Below, in pieces: positions 34,601-43,072 of a DNA stretch of 64,000 nt. The number at the start of each line of letters is the position of its first letter. Position 1 is the stretch's first letter. The notes below the pieces were generated by a model. The model was not told the DNA's origin. It did not search any database and saw only the letters and a list, made by a program, of their open reading frames with translations. The DNA lies in the NCBI RefSeq assembly GCF_003726035.1, contig NZ_QICD01000013.1:1-64000 (forward strand), in the 5' to 3' direction. Position numbers and translations under genes: made by a program. This stretch comes from Paraeggerthella hongkongensis (lineage in GTDB: Bacteria > Actinomycetota > Coriobacteriia > Coriobacteriales > Eggerthellaceae).

Positions 34601-35926
34601 CATGTTGAGCGACGAGTACCCGCTTCCGAAATCGTCCATGTGAACCGAAAGCCCCAAGGCATGGAAGCCGTCCACGATTCCCGCGATCAGGTCGCAGTCT
34701 TCAACATAGGCGCTTTCCGTGATCTCCACCGCAAGCAAATGCGGGTCTATGCCGTACTTCTGGATGAGCCTTTCGAATTCGTCGAGCACGTCCAAAGCGT
34801 ACAGGTCGCGGCGGGATACGTTGACGGAAATGGGAACCGGAGCATGCCCGCTTTCCATCCACGCGCGAAGGGAACGAAACACCTCGTCCCAAATATGCAG
34901 ATCAAGCCTGGTGATCAAGCCGTTGCGCTCAAGCATGGGGATGAACTGGTCGGGAGGGATGATACCTCGGTCGGGATGGTCCCAGCGGACCAGCGCCTCA
35001 AGGCCCACGATCTTGCCCGTAAAGATGCTGCACTTCGGCTGCGCGTAGAACGTGATCTCCCCTTGATCCAAGGCGCGCTGCACTTCGAGCAGCAGCGAAT
35101 GGTCGTCCTCGATCTCCCGCAACATGCCGGCATCGTACCAGCGAGAGCGCTGGGCGTAGTTTCCCTTGACCGACGCTAAGGCCAGCAACGCGCGGTCGTA
35201 CATGGTGCTGATGGGAAGCGACCGATCGTCGGCAAGGAACAAGCCGAACGCGGGCAAAAAGCCCATGCCCCGGCCATGCTGCTGCGTGATGCGCGAAATG
35301 CGCCCTTGCAGCTCTTCAACCACCCCCGCCGAATAAGGAAGGAGCACGCAGAAATCGTCGCCGCGAAAATACCCCGCCACCCCTCCTTGGACCGCAGAGG
35401 CCCTTGCGATCGCCGATCCTATCTCACGCAAAAGCAGGTCGCCCGCTTCTTCCCCGTGCCATTCGTTGAACAGCTTGAAATGCTCGATATCGATCGCCAT
35501 AAGGCAAAACAGCGAATCAGGATGGGTCTCGACCTTGTCGAGCGCCGCCGAGAAGAACGCCGCGCGGGTGTAAACGCCCGTCAGAGCGTCAACCGGCTGC
35601 GAATCGGGCACGCTCAAATCCGGCTGGTCGACTTCGCGGATCAGCAGGATATGGCAGGAGCCGGACTCCGGCCATTCGATGTCGCTCACTTCCACTTCCG
35701 TCCAGCTTGGCAGCATCTCGTTGTACACGAGACCCTTGCTGGCGTGGTCAAGGAGCAGCGGGCAATCGGAGCAAGGGGACGGCTCCCCGCGAAGAGCGTG
35801 GTAGCAGCACATGCCCAAGCGCAGTCCGGGGAACGACGATTCCGCCCTTTTGTTGAAGTACACGATGCGATAGTCGCCATCCACCACGTAGGCGCCGGTT
35901 TCGACCTCGCCGAATGCTGCCCCCAT
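31625..35926 (-). CDS. Multi-PAS GGDEF-EAL-GGDEF protein (cyclic-di-GMP turnover)
   Basis: A 1433-residue cytoplasmic signalling protein. Residues 1-100 form a PAS-like unit with a Cys cluster (CCYHALRG...PCSDCP). A GGDEF-like domain follows (about 110-270) with the active-site loop degenerate as RGDDF. The EAL domain (about 290-545) keeps EALVRW and DDFGSGYSSL, so phosphodiesterase activity is likely. About five PAS/PAC units span 560-1260, and a C-terminal GGDEF with intact MGGDEF (about 1370) would make cyclic-di-GMP. No membrane segment is seen. It is monocistronic. Both making and breaking activities in one chain suggest switching by PAS ligands. Confidence 0.92.
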   Translation of the reverse strand: MGAAFGEVETGAYVVDGDYRIVYFNKRAESSFPGLRLGMCCYHALRGEPSPCSDCPLLLDHASKGLVYNEMLPSWTEVEVSDIEWPESGSCHILLIREVDQPDLSVPDSQPVDALTGVYTRAAFFSAALDKVETHPDSLFCLMAIDIEHFKLFNEWHGEEAGDLLLREIGSAIARASAVQGGVAGYFRGDDFCVLLPYSAGVVEELQGRISRITQQHGRGMGFLPAFGLFLADDRSLPISTMYDRALLALASVKGNYAQRSRWYDAGMLREIEDDHSLLLEVQRALDQGEITFYAQPKCSIFTGKIVGLEALVRWDHPDRGIIPPDQFIPMLERNGLITRLDLHIWDEVFRSLRAWMESGHAPVPISVNVSRRDLYALDVLDEFERLIQKYGIDPHLLAVEITESAYVEDCDLIAGIVDGFHALGLSVHMDDFGSGYSSLNMLKDVNVDVLKLDMKLLETLDANDRKSRGILESIIGMANLLDMRVIAEGVETETQRLLLAKMGCLYGQGYYFHRPMPKAEFEPLIADRSNVDFRGIRANSLERLRIRGLIENRTLSDAMLDDILGALVLYDLHEGEIELLSANEQYCQLTGVNPVDLHERRGKFARQAYESDWDQTLATFNRAKESAPNGAAVVVRRMRDDGVTVHLHLRLLFLREHDGHGLYLGMLRDVTREQDQARQLESSLRALSAIEGPSASDLSLMSLAEENRRTALSIFAQMSPGGLIGGYCEPGFPLYFANAAMVELLGYDSYEDMAHAIDWSVGNTIHPDDIDSTMADIGGEYYVGLEYTTTYRTAKKDGTWFWTLDKGKVVEAEDGRLAIVSACTDITEVMAVQQQLAERNRLLISKNNELTFLNEDMPGGYHRCLDAPRCDFLYVSDRFLEMFGYARKEIRELFDDKYMNMIHPDDQERVLQGVALLKEGDARPFPLEYRMRAKDGYRWVVDQSRFLEYEGTSFLQGVVVDVTETVELRNTMRMLIEHVPNDIVLFTWSDREHVRVHVIAYGAAKKYGLSREACEKVILDHLYARRKADGSRLVDDIVNKVENGESVAVVDAAQFPGWDDVWMHIEACGVDIVPDLHTALCLCTDVSVIKNQEQELWLAQRKLEGILRQAGVKGWDWDIRNRRLALSCSSVTDRVFSEVGRIEGDRLVFDDFDPEDIRFRFVLHEHRESFLTFFQDVRAASDHEWSSCVVPFRFEDGSITWVETTCETVRDEQGEPVRAVGYYLDVTDRMNETLRSEANFEALRELREQSGQLAKLAETDALTGLYNRQAAIPKIEERLRVLREEAPEGEACALIMLDLDSFKQVNDVFGHAYGDEVIVRMAEALKGSLPQGIVCRMGGDEFLVWCENVDVATLENMLGQALQAMEVSRAADERTFLFSASAGYVLVPRDGFEFDDLYQKADAALFTAKMNGKRSCARYVPGMKSVRCELAE

Positions 35927-36164
35927 GCACGTACCACCTTTGTCTGGAAAACGCGCCGACGATCACGGGCGACGCCGGCGGCCTCTTTCGCCCTTGTTCA
36001 AGATAGCATTCAGTATTGTACGACATATTTACGCATATAAAGCGAAGGGACCGCATGCCAGCCGATTGCCACCGGCGGCTACCGGCAGGCGTGCGAGGGC
36101 GGGCAGCGAAACAAGCTCCGGCGCGCTGCCGAGGAGGGCTGTTGCGCCGCGAAGCTTCAGGCGC

Positions 36165-38045
36165 TTATCGCGCCGGAGCGGCCTGCAAAACCGTGTCCAT
36201 GGCGTAGCGCAGCACGTCCGAGCGGTTGACCGTTCCAACGACAAGGCCGTCGCGCACCACGGGGACCTTCTTCAGGCGGCGCGTGGCCAGAAGAGAGCAT
36301 GCTTCCTCGAGCGTCGCCCCAGCGTCCAAGAACACTGGCTTTTCCGTGGCGATCACGCGCGCCGGCAACAGCATGAGCTCGCGCAGACGATCGTCGAACC
36401 CTTGGTCGTTAGCGGCTTCCATAAGCGAATAGGCGCCGGTGATCACGGGGTGGCGATCCGCAAGGCAGCGCATGACGTCACCGTCGGACACGAAGCCGAC
36501 CGGCCGGCCGGTCCGGTCGACCAAGGGCACGCCCCCTACCCTGCAATCCACGAACAGGCGCATGGCCTGGCCGACCGTGGCGTCGGCGGGCAGCATGTAC
36601 GGGTCGGGCTGCATGATGCTGGCAAGAGGCGCCGTCGAGCAAGCAGCGCGGGCGGCGGCCTGATCGGCGCCTCGCCTGCGGGCGGCTCGGGCGTAGAAGA
36701 AGGCCAGCACGAACCCGAGCGTCGCCACGGCAACAGCGGCGAGCATCGCCAGCGAAAAGCCATCCGCCGCCGCTTGGGCGGCATCGGCGCCGCCGGCCGC
36801 CGCAGCCGCCTGCCCCGACGACATGATGCCCACGTACAGCGAAGGCCCTATGCATGCGGCGATCTGCACCACGGTGGTCATCAGCGCCACGCCGAACGGG
36901 TTCTGCCGCGCAGGGAGCATGCGCAGCCCCGCCGTCTGGGAGGGAGAGAGCACGAATCCCACCGCCACGTACATGACCAGCGCCGAAGTCAGCATCATGG
37001 GGATCGAGCGCGCGGGACCCACCAGGGCCAACGCCACGAAGCCAAGCGCGACCACGCCGAACCCCCACGGCAGCAAGGGCCATTCGCCCCGCTTGTCCAT
37101 GGTGCGCCCGCCGAGCAGGGTGGAGCCCGCATTCGCCAACACCGGCGCCAAGATCAGCAAGCCCGCGCCGAACGCCGTCATGCCGGTTGCGCCCTCGAAG
37201 TACAGGGGGAGCAGCACGCTCATGGAGAACATGTTGACCATGGATATGACGACCAGCAGCAAAGCGGGCCAGAAGGCGCGGTTTCGCAACGGTTCAAGAT
37301 CGATGAGCGGGTGGGCGCACCGCAGTTGGCGCACCACGAAGACGCTCGCCAAAACCACCGCCGCTGCCAACGAGGCAAGGGCCGCGGGAACATCGATAGT
37401 CAGCTGCACCAGCCCATAAGAAAGCGCGGTCAGCAAAACGGCGGACAGCGCCACCGAGAGCACGTCCAGATGCGCCTCGCCGGTCTCAAGGTTCTTGACG
37501 AAGAAAAAACCCAGCGCGGACAACAGCACCGTGGCGACCAAGGGAACCACGAAAATGCTATGCCAACCGAACATGGTCACCAGCGCCCCGCACACCACCG
37601 GGGCCAAAGCGGGACCGAAGGTGATGGTGCAGCTGCCGATGGAAAGATACGTGCCCAGCTTGTTCTTGGGCGTGACCGCCAGGATGGTGTTCATCATGAG
37701 CGGGATGAATATGCCCGTGCCCACCGCCTGCACCAAGCGCGCGACGAGCAGCATCTCGAAACTGCTCGCAGCCAGCCCCACCGCCGAGCCGACGAAGTTC
37801 AAAGCCGACGCGACGAAGAAAAGCAGCCGCAGGCTGAACCGGCGATACAGAAACGCCATGCACATGACCACCACGGTGGCCACGATCATGTACCCCGTCA
37901 CCAGCCATTGGGCCGTTACGGAATCAACCCCGTAGTCCCCCATGATGGACACCAAGGCCATGTTGACAAGGTTCTCGTTGAACCCCGCAAGAAACGCTGC
38001 CCCGTACAACACCAGCAGCAATAGAACAAGAGATTTCCCTTGCAT
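36165..38045 (-). CDS. MFS (DHA2-type) transporter with C-terminal CBS domain pair
   Basis: A 626-residue fusion. Residues 1 to about 465 form a 14-helix drug/proton antiporter-like MFS domain with the NENLVNMALVSIMGDYGVDS start and QWLVTGYMI in helix 2. The rest (about 490-626) holds two CBS motifs: VGQAMRLFVDCRVGGVPLVDRTGRPVGFVSDGDVMRCL and a second ending VVGTVNRSDVLRYA. CBS pairs bind adenosine nucleotides, so transport may be gated by energy state. Start at 38045 is supported by AAAGGATA; the frame is open further upstream. Confidence 0.9.
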   Translation of the reverse strand: MQGKSLVLLLLVLYGAAFLAGFNENLVNMALVSIMGDYGVDSVTAQWLVTGYMIVATVVVMCMAFLYRRFSLRLLFFVASALNFVGSAVGLAASSFEMLLVARLVQAVGTGIFIPLMMNTILAVTPKNKLGTYLSIGSCTITFGPALAPVVCGALVTMFGWHSIFVVPLVATVLLSALGFFFVKNLETGEAHLDVLSVALSAVLLTALSYGLVQLTIDVPAALASLAAAVVLASVFVVRQLRCAHPLIDLEPLRNRAFWPALLLVVISMVNMFSMSVLLPLYFEGATGMTAFGAGLLILAPVLANAGSTLLGGRTMDKRGEWPLLPWGFGVVALGFVALALVGPARSIPMMLTSALVMYVAVGFVLSPSQTAGLRMLPARQNPFGVALMTTVVQIAACIGPSLYVGIMSSGQAAAAAGGADAAQAAADGFSLAMLAAVAVATLGFVLAFFYARAARRRGADQAAARAACSTAPLASIMQPDPYMLPADATVGQAMRLFVDCRVGGVPLVDRTGRPVGFVSDGDVMRCLADRHPVITGAYSLMEAANDQGFDDRLRELMLLPARVIATEKPVFLDAGATLEEACSLLATRRLKKVPVVRDGLVVGTVNRSDVLRYAMDTVLQAAPAR

Positions 38046-38113
38046 GAAGGAATATCCTTTCACTTTTTTTGTTTGAGGCGCGCCGCGAACCCGGTCGCAT
38101 GCGCCGAGCGGCT

Positions 38114-39027
38114 CTATTCGCTGCGCGCTTCGTCGTCCTTTCGACACACGCAAAGCCACTTGTTTCCCGTTGCTCCGGCATACGCGCAGCCGATGCAAGA
38201 CGGCTTCTCGCACGTCTGGAGCGAGCGAGGGGCGTCGCCGAACGCGTCATCGATCAAGGGATCCGAAGCGCGACCTTCGAGCGAAGATCCTTCCCAGATC
38301 GACATCGCATGCAAGACCATAAGAGCAAACTGCGTCATGCCGCGCTTCGTAGGATGGGTGCCCTCAAGAGCAACATAGTCGCGCCCCAAAGCGCGGACGT
38401 CGGCAACGCAGCACCCGTTCGATTCGGCGGCCAGGCGAATAGCGTCGTTGTAACGATCGAGATGAACGCCCCGCAGCCGGTACGCGAACGTCGAGCGGGC
38501 AGAACCCTCGATGCGGCCGGGGCACAGCGTGCAGCACCACACTTTGGCCTGCGGATACGCAGCACGCATGCGCGCGAGCATCGCGCTGTACGCCTGACCG
38601 AACCGCTCGGCCGCATCGGCAGAAGCCAAGCTCGCCTCGGCTTCTGGAATGGCGGACAGATCAAGCATTGCAGGCAGGGCGTTTCCGCGACCCGCAGCCT
38701 GGGCGGCCGGGCCGCCCCACCCGTAATCGTTAATGCCGATGAATACAAGAATCTCATCGGGCGCAACGCCGTCTTTCGCTAGCGCCGCAATACGCTCGGC
38801 ACTGTTTGCCGCAGGAAAACCCGCGCCTTCCACCATGCTTCCAGAGAACGAGCCGTTGCACAACAGCTCGCCATCGCATTGCTCGATAACCTGCGCCCAC
38901 CAGGTGTCCTCCACAAGGCGAACGCCGGTTGCGTCACGACGCTCGTTCTCGTAGAACACGTCGAATCCTTCGGGGTTGCACCCCTCGAACGTGCTGATGG
39001 AGTCGCCCAGTACCGAAAACCGCTTCA
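38114..39027 (-). CDS. SGNH/GDSL hydrolase with C-terminal cysteine cluster
   Basis: A 304-residue hydrolase. Block I is LGDSISTFEG (nucleophile Ser near the start), block III is IGINDYGWGG and block V EGTHPTKRGM with the catalytic His. The last 40 residues add TCEKPSCIGCAY and LCVCRK, a five-cysteine cluster resembling a zinc ribbon, unusual for this family. No signal peptide. An alternative ATG exists at 39039. The frame stays open far upstream, but only this part has family similarity. It probably removes an ester or acetyl group from an unknown substrate. Confidence 0.85.
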
Positions 39028-39395
39028 TATCACCCGCCATCTTTCCATGATCTCGTCTGGCGACCATGATACCGCAAGGCTCTCTTCTAGGCTCGAAAGG
39101 CAGAAGAACGAACTTGCAGCACATATATATGCTGCAAGTCGAAAGGCGAGCGTTGAACCCCGCTGGGGCAGCGCTCGCGAAAGAGCAGCGCAATAGCCCA
39201 AGGCTGCGAACAGGCAAAATAAAAAGCAGACCTAGCAGCGGCAAGAGCAACGCTCCGCCCGGCATCCCCCAACCGTCAAAACCTGCCAGCGAAGGCGGTT
39301 TTCGTGCGCGCATCCCTTTACGGGCGAGCGCGGGGCCTCGTAAGCGCAGCGCCGCCTCCATCGGCAAACCCCGTCGCCGCATTGCGGCGACCTTG
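39028..39395. other. Intergenic region between pfkB-type and SGNH genes
   Basis: About 370 bases without a supported gene. It contains the AT-rich palindrome at 39113-39138, which is the likely promoter/operator zone of the SGNH hydrolase gene. Confidence 0.5.
39113..39138. promoter_or_regulatory. AT-centred palindrome upstream of the SGNH hydrolase
   Basis: CTTGCAGCA and TGCTGCAAG (9-bp arms) flank CATATATA. The dyad lies about 75-90 bases before the hydrolase start. It looks like a regulator-binding site overlapping a TATAT -10 region. Confidence 0.45.
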
Positions 39396-40322
39396 CTACA
39401 GCGCCACGCCCAACTGCGCAAACGCTTCATCGGAAAGCGTCGCGCCTTCAGCCGCGCACACACCAGACGCCACCTTGTTCGCAAGCGCAAGCGATTCCTC
39501 CCACGAACGGCCCGCAGCGCGCGCCGCCGCAAGCGCTCCCAGATGAGCGTCGCCCGCTCCCACGGTGTCGACCACGCGAACCGGCTCCGTTGCAACGTTG
39601 GCAAAACAAGCGCCCGGCCCTTCAAGCACAAAGGAACCGGCAGCACCCGCCGTGATGACCACGGCGTTTTCGCAAGCTGCAGCCAAAACGCGAGCCGCAT
39701 CTTCAAGCGTCGAGCAACCGGTATACGCAAGGGCCTCCTGATCGTTCAGGTGCCAGATGGGGCGAAGCGCATTGATGCGCGCGTGCTTCTCCGGCCCCAC
39801 GCCCAAAATGCGCGGACCGGGCGCATAGAAGAACTGGATTTCGGGATGCTCTTCAAAGAACTCGATGATAGCGTTGCCACCGGGTCCCTCGATCTCGTAT
39901 CCGCTAGCAAGACCACACGAAATACGCGCGGGATCGACAGCATAGAACCACGAGCGCTCGAAGTAACGCTCGACGCCCGGCGAAGTGATCATCGTGCGCT
40001 GTCCATCAGGTTCGACCAAACACGTGCATGATCCGTTGTCGCGACCCCTCACGCGCAACGGCGCCTGCAAGCCGCGCTGCGCGAGCGCACCTTCCACAAA
40101 CCCTGCGTACACGCCCTCGCCCACGGGCGCAAACAAGGTGCAGTCGGCCCCTAACTGGCGCGCAGCATTCGCAGAGTTGAACGCGCATCCGCCCACAACC
40201 GCCTGAGACGACTCGACCACAACGCCCTCTCCCGAGGCGGGCAGGTTCGAAACGCAGCACACTACGTCCACCATAATGGCCCCCACCGCCAGAACCGCGT
40301 TGCGCGCTTTCGACGCCCCCAT
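39396..40322 (-). CDS. PfkB family carbohydrate kinase
   Basis: A 308-residue ribokinase-fold enzyme. The N-terminal GGCAFNSANAARQLGADC is PfkB signature 1 region, and VDTVGAGDAHLGALAAA near the C-terminus is signature 2 with the catalytic Asp in GAGD. It phosphorylates a sugar or nucleoside; the substrate cannot be told. Start at 40322 is set by AAAGGGGAG immediately upstream. The frame extends to 40484 but that part is not conserved and crosses the terminator of the next gene. Confidence 0.9.
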   Translation of the reverse strand: MGASKARNAVLAVGAIMVDVVCCVSNLPASGEGVVVESSQAVVGGCAFNSANAARQLGADCTLFAPVGEGVYAGFVEGALAQRGLQAPLRVRGRDNGSCTCLVEPDGQRTMITSPGVERYFERSWFYAVDPARISCGLASGYEIEGPGGNAIIEFFEEHPEIQFFYAPGPRILGVGPEKHARINALRPIWHLNDQEALAYTGCSTLEDAARVLAAACENAVVITAGAAGSFVLEGPGACFANVATEPVRVVDTVGAGDAHLGALAAARAAGRSWEESLALANKVASGVCAAEGATLSDEAFAQLGVAL

Positions 40323-40446
40323 CGCTCCCCTTTCACGTAGATCCGCCTTGATCAGCATAGTATACCGATGCCCACGCCGCTTTACCGCACAGGCGAAGCG
40401 CAAGGCGCGACCGCATGCACAAAACGAGCGCATGGGTCCGAACGGC

Positions 40447-40473
40447 AAAGCGGGCGACCCGAAGGCCGCCCGC
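40447..40473 (-). terminator. Terminator after the APC permease gene
   Basis: GCGGGCG (40450-40456) and CGCCCGC (40467-40473) pair; on the minus strand the stem is followed by TTTGCCG. It lies 23 bases after the permease stop codon. Confidence 0.55.
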
Positions 40474-40495
40474 TCAACAATCAATCGCTTGCGCG

Positions 40496-41890
40496 CTACA
40501 CTTCCAGATGCTTGAACGCCTCCGGAACCTCCTTGTAGCCCTTCGATTTCACCGCGCCGATGATCAGGCCAACAACCATCCAGGAGATGCCCACCGCATA
40601 AGTCTGCAAATCAAACCCGGTGAACACGTACACCAGAATGAATATGCCAAGCCAAGGGCAAATCAGGTACTTCACCACATCGCCGAACGAAGAGCGCTTC
40701 TTTTCCTTCACGAAGAAGAACAAGAACACGGCGAAGTTCAGCAGCACGAACGACGACAGCGCGCCGAAGTTCACGAATGCCACCAGCGTGGTCATATCCA
40801 AGAACATGGGCAGAATCAAGGACACGACACCCAATGCGATAGACGCAATGTAGGGCGTCTGGAACTTCGGATGAACCTTGCCGAAGATGCGCGGGATCAC
40901 GCCGTCGCGGCCCATGCTGTACAGCAGACGGGAAGAGGCGAGCTGCGCATTCATGATGTTGGCGATGCCAACGGCCACGATGTTGACCACAAGCAGCAGC
41001 TTGTACAAAACAGGACCGCCCGCCATGAGCGCCGCGTTGAAGAAGCCCATTTCGGGATCGACTTGCGAAACGTCGGGCTGAATGAGCGCGGCCACATAGG
41101 TCTGCGCCACGAACACGACCACCATGATGCACAGAGCGATGAGGATGCCCTTGCCGATGGTCTTTTCGGGCTTCACCGTTTCCTCGGCCAGCGTGGACAT
41201 GCCGTCGAAGCCAAGGAACGACAGGCACGCGATGGAAACCGCCGTCGCTATAAAGTGCGCATCAACCTTACCAGGCTGATAGATGGGGTCGATCGTCAGC
41301 TGCCCAGCACCGCCGCCGCCCAAAACGAAGCTCGTGCCAATAGCGATGAACGCGATAACGGCCAGGATCTCGACAACGAAGATGACCCAGTCAACGCCCT
41401 TCGTCATCTGGATGCCGCGGATGTTCACGAACGTGTTGAACACCACGAACACGGCGACCCACAAGTACCACGGGCTTCCCGGGACAAGAGCAACGCCCCA
41501 GTTCGCCACCATAACCAGCAGCAACGACGGAACGAACACGTAGTCCAGCAAGATAAGCCAACCAGCCATGAAGCCCACGTGGGGATTGATGCCGCGCTGC
41601 ACGTACGAATACACCGATCCCGCAATGGGAAAGCGCTTCGACATGCGCATGTAGCTCATGGCCGTAAAGCTGATAGCCACGAAGCCTACGATGTACACGA
41701 GCGGCGTCATGCCGCCGCTGGCGATTTGGATTTCGCCGTAGATGGACTGCGGAGCAATGATAACCATGAACAGCACGCCGTACAAAACGACGTCGCGCAA
41801 AGTCATGCCCCTTCGCAGTTCTTGCTTGTAGCCGAACTGCTCGATGCTCTCTCCGGACGCTTTCGCCGGAGAATCGGTTTGAGCCGACAT
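40496..41890 (-). CDS. APC superfamily amino acid permease
   Basis: A 464-residue transporter with 12 predicted helices. The helix-1 region reads GMTLRDVVLYGVLFMVIIAPQSIYGEIQIASGG and helix 6 SFLGFDGMSTLAEETVKPEKTIGKGI, typical of the AAT/APC (YifK/PuuP-like) family. It would import an amino acid or amine with a proton. It is separated from the upstream acetamidase gene by a hairpin, so it probably has its own promoter. Confidence 0.9.
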   Translation of the reverse strand: MSAQTDSPAKASGESIEQFGYKQELRRGMTLRDVVLYGVLFMVIIAPQSIYGEIQIASGGMTPLVYIVGFVAISFTAMSYMRMSKRFPIAGSVYSYVQRGINPHVGFMAGWLILLDYVFVPSLLLVMVANWGVALVPGSPWYLWVAVFVVFNTFVNIRGIQMTKGVDWVIFVVEILAVIAFIAIGTSFVLGGGGAGQLTIDPIYQPGKVDAHFIATAVSIACLSFLGFDGMSTLAEETVKPEKTIGKGILIALCIMVVVFVAQTYVAALIQPDVSQVDPEMGFFNAALMAGGPVLYKLLLVVNIVAVGIANIMNAQLASSRLLYSMGRDGVIPRIFGKVHPKFQTPYIASIALGVVSLILPMFLDMTTLVAFVNFGALSSFVLLNFAVFLFFFVKEKKRSSFGDVVKYLICPWLGIFILVYVFTGFDLQTYAVGISWMVVGLIIGAVKSKGYKEVPEAFKHLEV

Positions 41891-42059
41891 AGTCGGTCCC
41901 CCTTACTAACGTGCAGCCGAAGCCGCCTCTTCCTTCGCCGCTCCGCTGCACTAAAGCGCTGCAACCCAGCGCGCTTGCGCAGCAAAGCGCATCCTCGAAT
42001 TATCGCGCTACCTTGTCATCGAATCCATAACTTTTTTGTAAACGGACGCTTACTTAATT

Positions 42060-42083
42060 GGAGCCGGGAATTCACCCGGCTCC
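42060..42083 (-). terminator. Hairpin after the acetamidase/formamidase gene
   Basis: GGAGCCGGG (42060-42068) and CCCGGCTCC (42075-42083) form a 9-bp perfect stem with a 6-base loop, 27 bases after the stop codon. The following minus-strand bases (AATTAAG) are only weakly U-rich. Confidence 0.55.
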
Positions 42084-42110
42084 AGCAGCGCCCTTCCCGG
42101 TAAAACTCGC

Positions 42111-43022
42111 TTACGGCTGCGGAACCAGCGGCGGGAACTGCGGCAACTTCGGCGTCCCAACGCGCAGGCTCAGCTGAACCTCGCAGGGCTTGCACGCCTG
42201 AGACAGCTCTACGTCGCTTTGCACCGACATGTACATATAGGTGTCGATAGCGTCCCAACCTGTAATGCGCATGAGCAAACGCTGCATCTCCTTGGAGCCG
42301 TTCATCAGGGCTTCGTCGAATTCCTGAGCACTCGCGTTCACGTACCACTTGCCATGCGGGCCGAACGTCTCGAGCACGGGCCAGTTCAACTCGAAGCCCT
42401 TGACCAGCGACACCTTAACGGTAATGTCGGCAGCGATCTCGATGCCCGTGCCGCACAGCTCGGCATCGCCCATCGTGGCGTGCACGTCGCCCATCTGGAG
42501 CAGCGCGCCCGGCACGCGCACGGGGAAGTACATGCGCGTTCCCTTAGTGATCAGCTTGTTGTCCAGGTTTCCGCCATGGGCCCCCACGAAACCGTCGATG
42601 ACGTCCTCGCCGTCGGGCGCGGTTCCGATGACCCCGATCATGGGATCGATGGGGAACTTGACGCCGTTGAACTCGGCCATGCCGTCTTCGATGGGAATGA
42701 TCTTGCTGCGATAATCGGTGGATTCGAACAGCGGTCCACAGTGATCGTCGGTTGCGATAACGCCCTGGTCAGCCACCTGCACGTCGTAAATGTCAACCAC
42801 CAGCACGTCGCCAGGCTCGGCGCCCTCCACGTACACGGGCCCGGCTGCCGGGTTGGTGAAGCCGTACGAGAAATTCAGATCCTTCATGGTGACGTCTTCG
42901 GTAGGAATACGCCCGGCAAAGCAATCCTGCGTTTTGAACAGCAGCACTTCCCCCGGCTGCGCGGTTGCGCACGGCGGGTTGTCCTTGGAAAACTTGATGA
43001 CCTGATCTTCGATGACCTGCAT
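42111..43022 (-). CDS. Acetamidase/formamidase family protein
   Basis: A 303-residue amidase of the FmdA/AmdA fold. PGDVLVVDIYDV, DDHCGPLFES, DGFVGAHGGNLDNKLI and QMGDVHATMGDAELCGTGIEI are diagnostic and carry the metal/active-site His and Glu residues. It releases ammonia from formamide, acetamide or another short amide. It follows the NSS transporter gene by 50 bases on the same strand, so transporter and amidase likely act on the same compound or its derivative. Confidence 0.93.
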   Translation of the reverse strand: MQVIEDQVIKFSKDNPPCATAQPGEVLLFKTQDCFAGRIPTEDVTMKDLNFSYGFTNPAAGPVYVEGAEPGDVLVVDIYDVQVADQGVIATDDHCGPLFESTDYRSKIIPIEDGMAEFNGVKFPIDPMIGVIGTAPDGEDVIDGFVGAHGGNLDNKLITKGTRMYFPVRVPGALLQMGDVHATMGDAELCGTGIEIAADITVKVSLVKGFELNWPVLETFGPHGKWYVNASAQEFDEALMNGSKEMQRLLMRITGWDAIDTYMYMSVQSDVELSQACKPCEVQLSLRVGTPKLPQFPPLVPQP

Positions 43023-43072
43023 GATGCCTCCTTGGGTTGACGATTCGTTCAGTATATTCCTTCAAGAAGCGG

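Noticed and set aside
32642-35179. 845-codon plus-strand open frame
   Set aside because: Antisense to the PAS-GGDEF-EAL gene; the minus-strand frame has clear domain motifs, this one none.
39040-39730. Long upstream extension of the SGNH hydrolase frame
   Set aside because: The extra 230 codons run through the PfkB gene in another frame and give an Arg/Leu-rich sequence unrelated to hydrolases; start at 39027 or 39039 is adequate.
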